Part shown: positions 34,145 to 45,298 of the stretch, piece after piece
How the letters are laid out: every line of letters starts with the position of its first letter
Numbering within the stretch: position 1 is the stretch's first letter
From: Puniceibacterium sp. IMCC21224
GTDB lineage: Bacteria > Pseudomonadota > Alphaproteobacteria > Rhodobacterales > Rhodobacteraceae
Length of the DNA stretch: 64,000 bases
Direction of reading: 5' to 3'
Assembly: GCF_001038505.1 (NCBI RefSeq)
Contig: NZ_LDPY01000001.1
Location: 620,001-684,000 of the forward strand
The notes under the pieces: model-generated
Told to the model about the DNA's origin: nothing
Database searches by the model: none
Seen by the model: only the letters and a program-made list of their open reading frames with translations
Program-made: the position numbers and the translations under genes

Positions 34145-34996
34145 ATGCCCGAATTACCCGAAGTCGAGACTGTTCGTCGTGGCCTCGCCCCCGTGATGGA
34201 GGGGCAGAGGATCGCGCAGGCCGACGTAAACCGTCCGAATTTACGATGGCCGTTTCCACCGAGCATGGCGGGGCGGCTGACGGGGGCCAAGGTGTTGCGG
34301 CTGCGCAGGCGATCGAAATACATCCTTGCCGATCTGTCCTCTGGCGAAACACTGTTGATCCACTTGGGTATGTCGGGGCGGATGCTGATATCAGGCGATC
34401 CGTTGGGCCGGTTTGTGCAGGAACACCCGGCGGCGCAGAAACATGACCATGTGGTGCTGCATATGGAATCGGGTGCCCGCGTCACCTTTAACGATCCGCG
34501 ACGGTTTGGCGCGATGGATCTGTTGGCGTCAAACACTGTCAATATGCACCCGCTGTTGGCCGCAATCGGACCCGAACCGCTGGGCAATAGCTTTGATGAG
34601 GGATATCTGATTTCTCGGTTTGCCGGACGGAATACACCGGTGAAATCGGCACTGCTGGATCAAAAGACCGTCGCCGGGTTGGGGAATATCTATGTCTGCG
34701 AAACACTTTACCGGGCGCGGATTCATCCCGCGCACAAGGCAGGGCGCATCGCTGCTGCACGGGTTGGGGCGCTGGTCCCAATCATTCGACAAGTCCTGGA
34801 GCAGGCCATCGAGGCCGGCGGATCCAGCCTGCGCGATTTTCGCCAGGCTGATGGGGAATTGGGGTATTTCCAGCACAGCTTTGACGTTTACGGGCGCGAA
34901 GGCGCGCCCTGCCGAACGCCTGACTGCCACGATTCTGTGCAGCGACTGGTCCAATCCGGTCGGTCAACGTTCTATTGTCCGACTTGCCAGAGATAG
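34145..34996 (+). CDS. mutM: Formamidopyrimidine-DNA glycosylase (Fpg)
   Basis: The protein has 283 residues. The start is fixed by the invariant [14 protein letters not shown], in which Pro2 is the catalytic nucleophile and Glu3 assists. RSKYILADL and HLGMSGRM are the conserved lysine and beta-hairpin parts. [15 protein letters not shown] is the helix-two-turn-helix, and a C-terminal zinc finger is present (CRTPDC...CPTC). It removes 8-oxoguanine and formamidopyrimidines and nicks the abasic site. Confidence 0.97.
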   Translation: MPELPEVETVRRGLAPVMEGQRIAQADVNRPNLRWPFPPSMAGRLTGAKVLRLRRRSKYILADLSSGETLLIHLGMSGRMLISGDPLGRFVQEHPAAQKHDHVVLHMESGARVTFNDPRRFGAMDLLASNTVNMHPLLAAIGPEPLGNSFDEGYLISRFAGRNTPVKSALLDQKTVAGLGNIYVCETLYRARIHPAHKAGRIAAARVGALVPIIRQVLEQAIEAGGSSLRDFRQADGELGYFQHSFDVYGREGAPCRTPDCHDSVQRLVQSGRSTFYCPTCQR

Positions 34997-35061
34997 CTTG
35001 AATACCGATCCCGAAGTGGTAAGGCTTCAATTTCTGACCGAAACAATCGAAGGCATGTTTC

Positions 35062-35838
35062 ATGGCCTATGAGACGATCATCGTCGAAGTAGAAGACCGC
35101 GTTGCTACCGTAAAACTCAACCGCCCTGATGCCCTGAATGCCCTGAACACCCAGATGCTGGGTGAGCTGGCTGCGGCGTTGCGGGATCTGGATGCCAACG
35201 ACAAGGTTCGCTGCATCATCCTGACCGGCTCGGCCAAGGCGTTTGCCGCCGGCGCGGACATTAAGGAGATGTGCGAGAAAAGTTTTGTCGAGATGTTCCT
35301 GTCCGATTTCTTTGCCAGTGAGCACAAGGCCATTGGGCAGATCCGCAAACCGATCATCGCCGCTGTTTCTGGCTATGCGCTTGGGGGGGGGTGCGAATTG
35401 GCAATGATGTGCGATTTCATCATCGCCTCGGACACGGCCAAGTTCGGCCAGCCTGAAATCAACCTGGGCGTGGTCGCGGGGATTGGCGGCACACAGCGCC
35501 TGACCCGGCTGGTCGGCAAATCCAAAGCGATGGATATGAATCTGACAGGTCGCTTCATGGATGCCGAAGAAGCCGAGCGTTCCGGCCTGGTCAGCCGCGT
35601 CGTTCCAGCCAAGAGCCTGATGGAAGAGGCACAGGGGGCCGCCGCCAAGATTGCGGACAAATCCATGCTGACGACAATCGCGGTCAAAGAAGCGGTGAAT
35701 CGGTCGTACGAAACGACTCTGAGCGAGGGTCTTTTGTTCGAGCGTCGGCTGTTTCACGCCATGTTCGCCACCGAAGATCAAAAAGAAGGCATGTCTGCCT
35801 TTCTGGAAAAACGCACGGCGCAGTTCCGCGACAAATGA
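35062..35838 (+). CDS. Enoyl-CoA hydratase (crotonase family)
   Basis: The protein has 258 residues. The crotonase features are complete: the oxyanion-hole strand [13 protein letters not shown], the [18 protein letters not shown] loop with the first catalytic Glu, and [19 protein letters not shown] with the second. [16 protein letters not shown] closes the fold. It hydrates 2-trans-enoyl-CoA in fatty-acid oxidation. It lies 65 bp after mutM and before rpsT; no linked thiolase or dehydrogenase is present, so it is a stand-alone housekeeping copy. Confidence 0.93.
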   Translation: MAYETIIVEVEDRVATVKLNRPDALNALNTQMLGELAAALRDLDANDKVRCIILTGSAKAFAAGADIKEMCEKSFVEMFLSDFFASEHKAIGQIRKPIIAAVSGYALGGGCELAMMCDFIIASDTAKFGQPEINLGVVAGIGGTQRLTRLVGKSKAMDMNLTGRFMDAEEAERSGLVSRVVPAKSLMEEAQGAAAKIADKSMLTTIAVKEAVNRSYETTLSEGLLFERRLFHAMFATEDQKEGMSAFLEKRTAQFRDK

Positions 35839-36010
35839 CGCAATCCGCAAAGCGGCGGTTTTCCTGTTTGCATTTGCGCATAACTGCCTTATAGGACGCC
35901 GCTACATGCGTGTGATGCCCGCTCTGGCAAGAATCGATCCCGAGCTGTGCTCTTGGGGCAGGTGTCCTTACACGACGACATTTTGACCTTTAGACACTGG
36001 GAATCGACAC

Positions 36011-36274
36011 ATGGCCAATACGCCGCAGTCCAAAAAACGCGCAAAGCAGGCAGATGCCCGTTTTGCTGTCAACAAAGCCCGCCGCTCGCGGATTCGCACA
36101 TTCCTGCGCAAAGTCGAAGAGGCGATCGCATCGGGTGATAAGGACGCCGCGACTGCCGCATTGCGGGCGGCACAGCCCGAACTGATGCGTGGTGTGACCA
36201 AAGGCGTGTTCCATAAAAACACCGCTTCGCGCAAAATTTCCCGGCTTTCTTCGCGGGTTAAATCGCTCGGTTAA
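36011..36274 (+). CDS. rpsT: 30S ribosomal protein S20
   Basis: The protein has 87 residues, a typical length. It starts [20 protein letters not shown], with the conserved N-terminal lysine/arginine pattern that contacts 16S rRNA, and ends [17 protein letters not shown]. It is a helical bundle that helps assemble the small-subunit body. A strong terminator follows and separates it from dnaA. Confidence 0.97.
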   Translation: MANTPQSKKRAKQADARFAVNKARRSRIRTFLRKVEEAIASGDKDAATAALRAAQPELMRGVTKGVFHKNTASRKISRLSSRVKSLG

Positions 36275-36305
36275 GCCGACCCCGATATTGGGTAAAATTG
36301 CAAAA

Positions 36306-36331
36306 GACACCACTATCAGTGGTGTCTTTTT
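36306..36331 (+). terminator. Rho-independent terminator after rpsT
   Basis: A 9-bp perfect stem, GACACCACT/AGTGGTGTC, with loop ATC is followed by TTTTT. It is preceded by AAAA, which could extend the pairing and make it work in both directions. It lies 31 bp past the rpsT stop. Confidence 0.92.
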
Positions 36332-36336
36332 GCATT

Positions 36337-36781
36337 TTATTTGCGCTTGAACGGCTTAACAGATTCTTTTCCGTGGAAAGCTGAGTCAAGCGTGAAGAAG
36401 AGTTGTCGGCCCTCTGCCAACGCTGGTACCTTCACCAAGCGAGTCACATCGCATTTCGGGGGGACATGATGGCGAACGCGCTGCCACAGCTTGGTGGTCA
36501 GCGGTCGCATATTCGAACTGGTCAATTGACCAGGGAACAAAGGCGTTGCCTTTGAACATGTCCGTATACAACTGCCGATCGCGGGCAGTTCTGATGTTTT
36601 GGGGTGGGGCCCCAAAATGCTCAGGCGCGCGGTTCGGAGAATATACCAACAGGTATTTGGCCTTTGCCGCTGCGGCAAGGGACCTGACCTGTCGTCGCGA
36701 ATGCATGTGGCTGATGCGCGTTTGGGTGTGACCGCGCAATGTGTTGTTGGGGCACGATCTTGGGAATGGAACTGAGGAAAT
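36337..36781. other. 445-bp dnaA upstream region, rich in inverted repeats
   Basis: No gene is supported here. Three GANTC sites (36362, 36383, 36441), the CcrM methylation target in alphaproteobacteria, cluster within 84 bp. A long-range pair CACCAAGC (36433-36440)/GCTTGGTG (36489-36496) precedes a run of six perfect inverted repeats between 36518 and 36678. I did not find a cluster of DnaA boxes (TTATCCACA) by eye. The region must hold the dnaA promoter and a leader that could fold strongly. Confidence 0.6.
36518..36678. repeat. Run of six perfect inverted repeats upstream of dnaA
   Basis: In order: CTGGTCAATTGACCAG (36518-36533, full palindrome); CAAAGGC-GTT-GCCTTTG (36538-36554); AACTGCC-N7-GGCAGTT (36570-36590); TTTTGGGG-N5-CCCCAAAA (36597-36617); ATACC-AACA-GGTAT (36643-36656); TTGCCGC-T-GCGGCAA (36664-36678). 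The sequences differ from each other, so this is not one repeat family. They fit a chain of hairpins in RNA or extrudable DNA, or separate protein sites. Confidence 0.75.
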
Positions 36782-38128
36782 ATGACACAGGAACAATGGG
36801 GCGCGTTGCAGCACAAGTTGTGTGAGACGGTAGGCGAGAACAATTACAAGACGTGGATCAAACCACTCAGCTACGATGGCGTGAACGAAGGGGTGGCCCT
36901 CTTCAAAGTGCCAACAAATTTCATGAGCACCTATGTGTCTCAGAATTACGGCGACCTGTTGCTGGCGCAACTGTCGACCGTCACGACGGAAATTCGCAGA
37001 GTCCAATTCAAGGTCGCAAATGGAGAGCGACCGCGCGTTGCGGCACCGGCCGCGCGTGTGGAACCAACTGCCCCCAGTAGCGATCTGCTGCGCGGCGCAC
37101 CGCTGGACACGCGGTTCACCTTTGACACCTTCGTCGTCGGTAAACCCAACGAACTGGCCCATGCGGCTGCGCGCCGCGTCGCCGAAAACGGCCCGGTCAC
37201 GTTCAACCCCCTGTTCCTGTATGGGGGCGTTGGCTTGGGTAAAACTCACCTGATGCACGCCATCTCTTGGGAACTGCGGGCCCGCAGCCCGGAACTGAAC
37301 GTGCTGTATCTTTCGGCGGAACAGTTCATGTATCGATTCGTTCAGGCACTGCGTGAACGCCGGATGATGGATTTCAAAGAGATGTTCCGTTCGGTCGACG
37401 TGCTGATGGTTGATGATGTTCAGTTCATCGCCGGCAAGGACAGCACGCAGGAAGAGTTCTTTCACACCTTCAACGCGCTGGTGGATCAACAAAAGCAGAT
37501 CATCATTTCTGCCGACCGCGCCCCGGACGAGATCAAGGATATGGAAAACCGTATCCGGTCGCGGCTGCAAAGCGGTCTGGTCGTTGACCTTCACCCGACA
37601 GATTATGAACTGCGCCTCGGCATCCTCCAGACCAAGCTTGAGGCCCATCGCGCGCTGTATCCCAGCCTCGGCATTGACGGCGGCGTACTGGAGTTTCTCG
37701 CGCATCGTATCTCGACCAACGTCCGGGTGCTTGAGGGTGCGCTGACCCGGCTGTTCGCGTTTGCGTCGCTGGTGGGCAAGCCGATCACGATGGAATTGAC
37801 GCAGGATTGCCTTGCTGATGTCCTGCGTGCATCCGAACGCAAGGTCAGCATCGACGAGATCCAGCGCAAGGTTGCCGAGCATTACAACATCCGTCTGGCC
37901 GACATGATCGGGCCGAAACGGTTGCGCAGTTTTGCCCGTCCGCGTCAGGTTGCCATGTATTTGTGCAAACAACTCACCAGCAGATCGTTACCGGAAATCG
38001 GCCGCCGTTTTGGTGGCCGGGACCATACCACGGTGATGCACGGCGTGAAACGGATCGAAGAGCTTAAAATTCAGGACGGACAGATCGCCGAGGACCTGGA
38101 ATTGCTGCGTCGCGCGCTCGAAGCCTGA
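36782..38128 (+). CDS. dnaA: Chromosomal replication initiator DnaA
   Basis: The protein has 448 residues with all four domains: N-terminal DnaB/DiaA interaction region (QEQWGALQHKLCETVGENNY), a short linker, the AAA+ domain with Walker A GGVGLGKTH and Walker B LMVDDVQF, and the C-terminal DNA-binding helix-turn-helix with the signature GRDHTTVMHGVKRIEEL. It binds DnaA boxes as ATP-DnaA and opens the origin. It is followed by dnaN after 154 bp and preceded by the structured region described above. Confidence 0.98.
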   Translation: MTQEQWGALQHKLCETVGENNYKTWIKPLSYDGVNEGVALFKVPTNFMSTYVSQNYGDLLLAQLSTVTTEIRRVQFKVANGERPRVAAPAARVEPTAPSSDLLRGAPLDTRFTFDTFVVGKPNELAHAAARRVAENGPVTFNPLFLYGGVGLGKTHLMHAISWELRARSPELNVLYLSAEQFMYRFVQALRERRMMDFKEMFRSVDVLMVDDVQFIAGKDSTQEEFFHTFNALVDQQKQIIISADRAPDEIKDMENRIRSRLQSGLVVDLHPTDYELRLGILQTKLEAHRALYPSLGIDGGVLEFLAHRISTNVRVLEGALTRLFAFASLVGKPITMELTQDCLADVLRASERKVSIDEIQRKVAEHYNIRLADMIGPKRLRSFARPRQVAMYLCKQLTSRSLPEIGRRFGGRDHTTVMHGVKRIEELKIQDGQIAEDLELLRRALEA

Positions 38129-38282
38129 GCCGCGAAAACAACAAACGTTGCGCGGGCTGCCGTTGGGTGGCCTGTCGCCCTTGACGCTTCTGCAAAACAA
38201 TCGGACAAAACGCATAAATCGGTTGGAGCAGAGTGTGCGCCGGGCTACGGTGCACCCCCGACCAAGCGGAGAGGGTCAAGAA

Positions 38283-39401
38283 ATGAAGTTCAGCATGGAA
38301 CGCGGTGCGCTGCTCAAGGCAGTGTCGCAGGCACAATCAGTCGTCGAGCGCCGCAACACGATTCCGATCCTCGCCAACGTGCTGATCGAGGCCGAAGGCG
38401 ACAGCGTGATGTTCCGCGCCACCGATCTGGACATCGAGGTGCTGGACAAGGCACCGGCCCAGGTCGAACGCGCCGGTGCCACGACAGTATCTGCCGTCAC
38501 CCTGCACGAGATCGTGCGTAAACTGCCCGACGGCGCGCTTGTCTCGCTCAGCGAAGATGGTGCTTCTGGTCGATTGACGGTTGAGGCCGGTCGCTCGACC
38601 TTCTCGCTTGCCACGTTGCCCAAAGAAGATTTCCCGGTCATGGCGACCTCGGAATATACTGCCAATTTTTCGGCCCCGGCGCAGGTGTTGCGGCGGTTGT
38701 TCGACAAATCGAAATTTGCGATCTCAACCGAAGAGACGCGGTATTACCTCAATGGCGTCTACATGCATGTGGCAGACGGTGACGGCGGGCAGAAACTGCG
38801 CTGCGTCGCAACCGATGGCCACCGCCTTGCCCGGATCGACGCCGACCTGCCCGCCGGAGCCGTAGCCATGCCGGGCGTGATCGTCCCTCGCAAGACGGTG
38901 AACGAGATGCGCAAGCTGCTGGATCAGGACGACATGGCGATTGCCGTGTCGGTGTCGGAAACCAAGGTGCGCTTTGCCACGCCGGACATCACGCTGACTT
39001 CCAAAGTGATCGACGGCACATTTCCCGACTACACCCGAGTCATTCCGCAGGGCAACACTCGCAAGCTCGAAGTCGATGCCGCCGAGTTTGCCAAGGCTGT
39101 CGACCGTGTCGCCACCGTCAGTTCTGAACGCTCGCGCGCGGTAAAGCTGTCGCTGGATGAGGATCGGCTGGTCCTGTCGGTCAATGCGCCGGATTCTGGC
39201 GCCGCCGAGGAAGAGTTGGCTGTGGCCTATGGCGACGAAAAGCTGGAAATCGGATTTAACGCGAAATATCTGCTGGAAATCGCCAGCCAGGTGGATCGCG
39301 AGAATGCGGTATTCCTGTTCAACTCTTCGGGTGATCCGACCCTGATGCGCGAAGGCAATGATCTGTCCGCGGTCTATGTCGTGATGCCGATGCGGGTGTG
39401 A
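38283..39401 (+). CDS. dnaN: DNA polymerase III beta sliding clamp
   Basis: The protein has 372 residues from ATG 38283, with GGAGAGG upstream; the open frame to 38148 is rejected as leader. The start MKFSMERGALLKAVSQAQSV and the C-terminal VYVVMPMRV, which closes the hydrophobic pocket for polymerase and partner peptides, are typical. The homodimeric ring gives processivity to DNA polymerase III. It lies between dnaA and recF, the classical order. Confidence 0.97.
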   Translation: MKFSMERGALLKAVSQAQSVVERRNTIPILANVLIEAEGDSVMFRATDLDIEVLDKAPAQVERAGATTVSAVTLHEIVRKLPDGALVSLSEDGASGRLTVEAGRSTFSLATLPKEDFPVMATSEYTANFSAPAQVLRRLFDKSKFAISTEETRYYLNGVYMHVADGDGGQKLRCVATDGHRLARIDADLPAGAVAMPGVIVPRKTVNEMRKLLDQDDMAIAVSVSETKVRFATPDITLTSKVIDGTFPDYTRVIPQGNTRKLEVDAAEFAKAVDRVATVSSERSRAVKLSLDEDRLVLSVNAPDSGAAEEELAVAYGDEKLEIGFNAKYLLEIASQVDRENAVFLFNSSGDPTLMREGNDLSAVYVVMPMRV

Positions 39402-39466
39402 CGTACCCGACCCACGTTGCGCCAACCGGTCTGATGCCCCTATCGGCACGCCGGTAGGAGGCCCTG

Positions 39467-40570
39467 GTGCCGCTCTATCTCGAATCCCTGACCGTTTCGC
39501 ACTTCCGCTCGCATAAGCGGGCAGTGGTTTCGGTGGACGCGCGCCCCGTTGCTTTGTCCGGCCCCAATGGTGTGGGTAAGACGAACCTGATCGAAGCCGT
39601 ATCGCTGTTTTCACCCGGTCGCGGGATGCGCCGTGCGTCAGCGCAGGAGATGACCCGACGCCCCGAAGCGCTGGGGTGGAAAATCACCGGCCTGTTGCAC
39701 GGGCCGCAGGGTAGTCACGAGGTCAGCTTTCTCTCCGAGAATGGCGCGCCGCGTCAGGTCCGTATTGACGACAAACCGGCATCGCAGACCGCCCTTGGCC
39801 GCATCGCGCGGGTGCTGTGGCTGGTGCCGTCGATGGACCGGTTGTGGATCGAGGGTGCCGAGGGTCGGCGGCGGTTCTTGGACCGCATGACGCTTAGCTT
39901 CTTTCCAGATCACGCCGACTTGTCGCTGGACTATGAAAAGGCGATGCGCGACCGCAACCGGCTGCTCAAGGACCAGGTTCGCGATGCGGGGTGGTACGCC
40001 GCGCTTGAGGCGCAGATGGCCCGCACTGGCGCTGCGATCCACACCAACCGGCTGGCAGCGCTGGCGCAGCTAAGTATCGCGCAAGCAAGTGCCGAGACCA
40101 CCTTTCCCGCCGCTGATCTGGCGCTGATTCAGACCGAAGGCACCCTGCCCGAATCCGAGGACGCCCTGCGCGCGGCATTGGCCGACAGCCGCCCGCGCGA
40201 CCTGATGGCCGGGCGCAGCCTTGTCGGGCCGCACCGCGCCGATCTGCTAGGCACATACCAGGCCAAAGATGTGCCCGCCGCCGATTGTTCGACAGGAGAG
40301 CAAAAGGCGCTGCTGATCTCGCTCATCCTGGCCAATGCGCGGGCGCTGGCACAAGATTTCGGTGCGCCACCATTGCTGCTGCTGGACGAAGTCGCGGCAC
40401 ATCTGGACGCAGACCGGCGCGCCGCACTTTATGACGAGATTTGCGCGCTCGGGGCGCAGGCGTGGATGACTGGCACCGGGCTTGACCTTTTCGACAGCCT
40501 CGGCGAAAGGGCGCAATATATTCACGTAACGGAATCTGGCGGTCTGTCCGCCGTGGCGGGGCCGACATGA
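39467..40570 (+). CDS. recF: DNA replication/repair protein RecF
   Basis: The protein has 367 residues, starting at GTG 39467 with GGAGG upstream. An SMC-like ABC ATPase head is visible: Walker A GPNGVGKTNLIEAV, the signature CSTGEQKALLISLILA, and Walker B LLLLDEVAAHLD. RecF helps RecOR load RecA at single-strand gaps. The end overlaps the LysE-type transporter gene by 4 nt. Confidence 0.96.
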   Translation: MPLYLESLTVSHFRSHKRAVVSVDARPVALSGPNGVGKTNLIEAVSLFSPGRGMRRASAQEMTRRPEALGWKITGLLHGPQGSHEVSFLSENGAPRQVRIDDKPASQTALGRIARVLWLVPSMDRLWIEGAEGRRRFLDRMTLSFFPDHADLSLDYEKAMRDRNRLLKDQVRDAGWYAALEAQMARTGAAIHTNRLAALAQLSIAQASAETTFPAADLALIQTEGTLPESEDALRAALADSRPRDLMAGRSLVGPHRADLLGTYQAKDVPAADCSTGEQKALLISLILANARALAQDFGAPPLLLLDEVAAHLDADRRAALYDEICALGAQAWMTGTGLDLFDSLGERAQYIHVTESGGLSAVAGPT

Positions 40571-41187
40571 CGATTAGTATTGCCGATATCGCCCTTTATG
40601 CCGGGGCGTTGCTGATCCTGTTCCTGACGCCGGGGCCGGTCTGGGTGGCGCTGATTGCGCGGGCGCTGTCGGGTGGGTTTCAGGCGGCCTGGCCGCTGGC
40701 ACTGGGCGTTGTTGTCGGCGACATCCTCTGGCCGTTTCTGGCGATCCTTGGGGTTACGTGGATCGTCAGCGTCTTTGCCGGGTTCATGACCTTTCTGCGC
40801 TGGGTCGCCTGTCTGACATTCCTGATCATGGGCGGCCTGATCATTCGCAATGCCGATGCAAAAATCTCGACTGACAACCGGCTGACACGGCCGGGCATGT
40901 GGGCCGGTTTCGCGGCTGGACTTGTGGTCATCCTGGGCAACCCCAAGGCGATCCTGTTCTATATGGGCGTGCTGCCAGGGTTCTTTGATCTGACCGCCCT
41001 GCGCTGGCCCGACATGGTGGTGATTGCGGGGATTTCGGCCATCGTGCCGCTGCTGGGCAACCTTGTGCTGGCGGCGTCTATTGACCGGGCAAAGCGGTTG
41101 CTGACGTCGCCGCGCGCGTTGGGGCGGACGAACCGGATCGCTGGATCGCTGCTGATTGCGGTGGGTCTGATCATTCCGTTCATCTGA
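40567..41187 (+). CDS. LysE/RhtB-family amino-acid exporter
   Basis: The protein has 206 residues and about six membrane helices (ADIALYAGALLILFLTPGPVW, then FQAAWPLALGVVVGDILWPF). The conserved TPGPVW motif and GNPKAILFY near residue 125 identify the LysE/RhtB superfamily. It exports amino acids or related solutes by proton antiport. It is coupled to recF by an ATGA overlap, which probably reflects only economical packing. Confidence 0.9.
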   Translation: MTISIADIALYAGALLILFLTPGPVWVALIARALSGGFQAAWPLALGVVVGDILWPFLAILGVTWIVSVFAGFMTFLRWVACLTFLIMGGLIIRNADAKISTDNRLTRPGMWAGFAAGLVVILGNPKAILFYMGVLPGFFDLTALRWPDMVVIAGISAIVPLLGNLVLAASIDRAKRLLTSPRALGRTNRIAGSLLIAVGLIIPFI

Positions 41188-41226
41188 TTTCTCTGACACC
41201 GGCCGACGATGTCTGAACTGCTGTAG

Positions 41227-43740
<2,514 letters not shown>

Positions 43741-44311
43741 CGGTTTGTAGGGAAGCACATAAAATTGCGCGGCGCGTATAACTTTGCGCGTCGCGGATGA
43801 TACCGAAAATATGAAGACCCATTAATTCAATAACTTACGTGATCGTCGCAAAAATACTGGACTTAGAGGTTCGCGCCAAGTTCGCTGCTTCTCTTTCAAA
43901 CCTGAGTGTACTTTCAAATTGCCCCTCGGTCAGTCTTTGCCCATCGCCCATGACAGCGCGCACGTAGTTTGTATCCTCTCCGTCGTAGCTAAGCCTTTAG
44001 ATTAAATTCTATATTCTCTCAAAAAATTCACTAAGGACAGTTTCGAACTGAGGACCAAGTCTGGCTTTTGCCATCCAGATGCCAGAAGCGCAGAAAATAG
44101 ACTACCGCGGAATACGCGAGGCACCAAATATTGATGGCGAAAGCCGACTTTGGTTACTCGGTTTGACAGGACCGCGCAATGAGTGGAGCCTCGAGGCCAT
44201 TTGTCGCTCTCTTGGCGTTCAAGAGGGAGATAAGGGACGTTGCCATGGTCCCTGACGGTTGACGGCAAGCCCTACGTGCCTCACCGATTTCATGGAGATT
44301 TCGTTCGGTTT
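43741..44311. other. 571-bp gap after gyrB with possible gene remnants
   Basis: Base composition drops below that of the neighbours. Two stretches look protein-like but incomplete. On the minus strand an open frame at 43835-43996 reads YDGEDTNYVRAVMGDGQRL and then ends in a stop; it has no start. On the plus strand ATG 44079 to stop 44255 would give 58 residues starting MPEAQKIDYRGIREAPNIDG but has no ribosome-binding site. Neither is recognised. I regard the region as decayed accessory DNA. Confidence 0.4.
43835..43996 (-). pseudogene. Possible C-terminal remnant of an unknown gene
   Basis: The frame is open for 53 codons, ending at a TAA whose complement lies at 43835-43837, and blocked upstream by another stop at 43997-43999. 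The translation (…YDGEDTNYVRAVMGDGQRL…EREAANLARTSKSSIFATIT) has the composition of a genuine protein end. No family is recognised, and no start codon with a ribosome-binding site is present, so an upstream deletion or frameshift is likely. Confidence 0.3.
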
Positions 44312-44387
44312 TCAGATTGATTTATTTTCACTTTTTATCAATACTTGCAGGTGTTTAGCGCAAGAATTATAAAATTCCGAGACTTCA

Positions 44388-44415
44388 TGTCAACGGCGGA
44401 GACAAAACCGGCCAC
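44388..44415. repeat. IS21 left terminal inverted repeat
   Basis: It begins TGTCAACGGCGGAGAC and ends CGGCCAC. A second copy of the inner motif, GGCGGCGCAAAAGTAGGCCA, follows at about 44418-44437. The flanking target copy CTTCA is at 44383-44387. Confidence 0.88.
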
Positions 44416-44533
44416 GTGGCGGCGCAAAAGTAGGCCAATGGCGGGGCACCAAGCGCCATGGCGCGTGCGCTCTCCAGATAGCCGGCGCGTGCCATGGCGC
44501 ATTGGCCCGGAGGGCCAGTTCTGCAAGGTGTGA

Positions 44534-45298
44534 TCAGGTGGCGGCTTGGGCCTTTCGGGCGCGGCTTTGGCTGAGGCGATAGCTTTCGCCGTTCATCTCG
44601 AGAATGTTGACGTGGTGTGTCAGCCTGTCGAGAAGGGCGCCGGTCAGGCGCTCGGTGCCGAAGGTTTCGGTCCATTCGTCGAAGGGCAGGTTGCTGGTGA
44701 TCAGCGTGGAGCCGCGCTCATAGCGCTGCGAGATCAGTTCGAACAAGAGCTCGGCGCCGGTCTTGGAGAGCGGCACGAAGCCCAGTTCGTCGATGATGAG
44801 CAATTTTACGGCAGCCAGCTGCTTTTGCAGCCGTAGCAGCCGACGTTCGTCGCGGGCTTCCATCAACTCGTTGACCAGCGCGGCGGCGGTGATAAAGCTG
44901 ACAGGCAGCCCCTTCTGGCAGGCGGCCAGCCCCAGCCCGAGGGCAACATGGGTCTTGCCGGTTCCACTGGGCCCCAAGGCGATGACGTTCTCGCGTCGGT
45001 CGATCCATTCGCAGCGGGCGAGTTCCAGCACCTGCATCTTGTTGAGCTTCGGGATCGCCTTGAAGTCGAAGCTGTCCAAGCTCTTGGTTGCCGGGAACTT
45101 CGCGGCCTTGATACGCCGCTCGATCATCCGCCGCTCGCGGTCGATCAATTCCAGCTCGACCAGACGCGCCAGGAACTGGACATGATCCAGCCCCTCGGCG
45201 GCGCATTGGCGGGCGAGTTTGTCATATTCCCGCAGGAAAGTCGGCAGCTTCAGCGTCTTCAGATGATCCGCAAGCAGGATCTTCGGGGGCACGGTCAT
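44534..45298 (-). CDS. istB: IstB, IS21 helper ATPase
   Basis: The protein has 254 residues, a normal length. It is an AAA+ protein related to DnaC: Walker A GPSGTGKTHVALGLG and Walker B LLIIDELGFVPLS, followed by SNLPFDEWTETFG (sensor region). IstB assembles on target DNA and recruits the IstA transposase. ATG 45298 overlaps the istA stop by 4 nt. Confidence 0.95.
   Translation of the reverse strand: MTVPPKILLADHLKTLKLPTFLREYDKLARQCAAEGLDHVQFLARLVELELIDRERRMIERRIKAAKFPATKSLDSFDFKAIPKLNKMQVLELARCEWIDRRENVIALGPSGTGKTHVALGLGLAACQKGLPVSFITAAALVNELMEARDERRLLRLQKQLAAVKLLIIDELGFVPLSKTGAELLFELISQRYERGSTLITSNLPFDEWTETFGTERLTGALLDRLTHHVNILEMNGESYRLSQSRARKAQAAT

Noticed and set aside
36337..36781. A classical oriC with DnaA boxes
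   Set aside because: No cluster of TTATCCACA-type boxes or AT-rich unwinding repeats was found by eye, so I only describe the inverted repeats.
36386..37972. 528-codon open frame opposite dnaA
   Set aside because: Antisense to dnaA, no motif, and it runs through the structured upstream region.
44079..44255. 58-codon plus-strand frame as a real gene
   Set aside because: The translation looks plausible but there is no ribosome-binding site, no recognised family and the surroundings are degraded; listed only as part of the gap.
44002..44268. 88-codon minus-strand frame after gyrB
   Set aside because: It overlaps the other candidate frames, has no ribosome-binding site and lacks protein-like composition.
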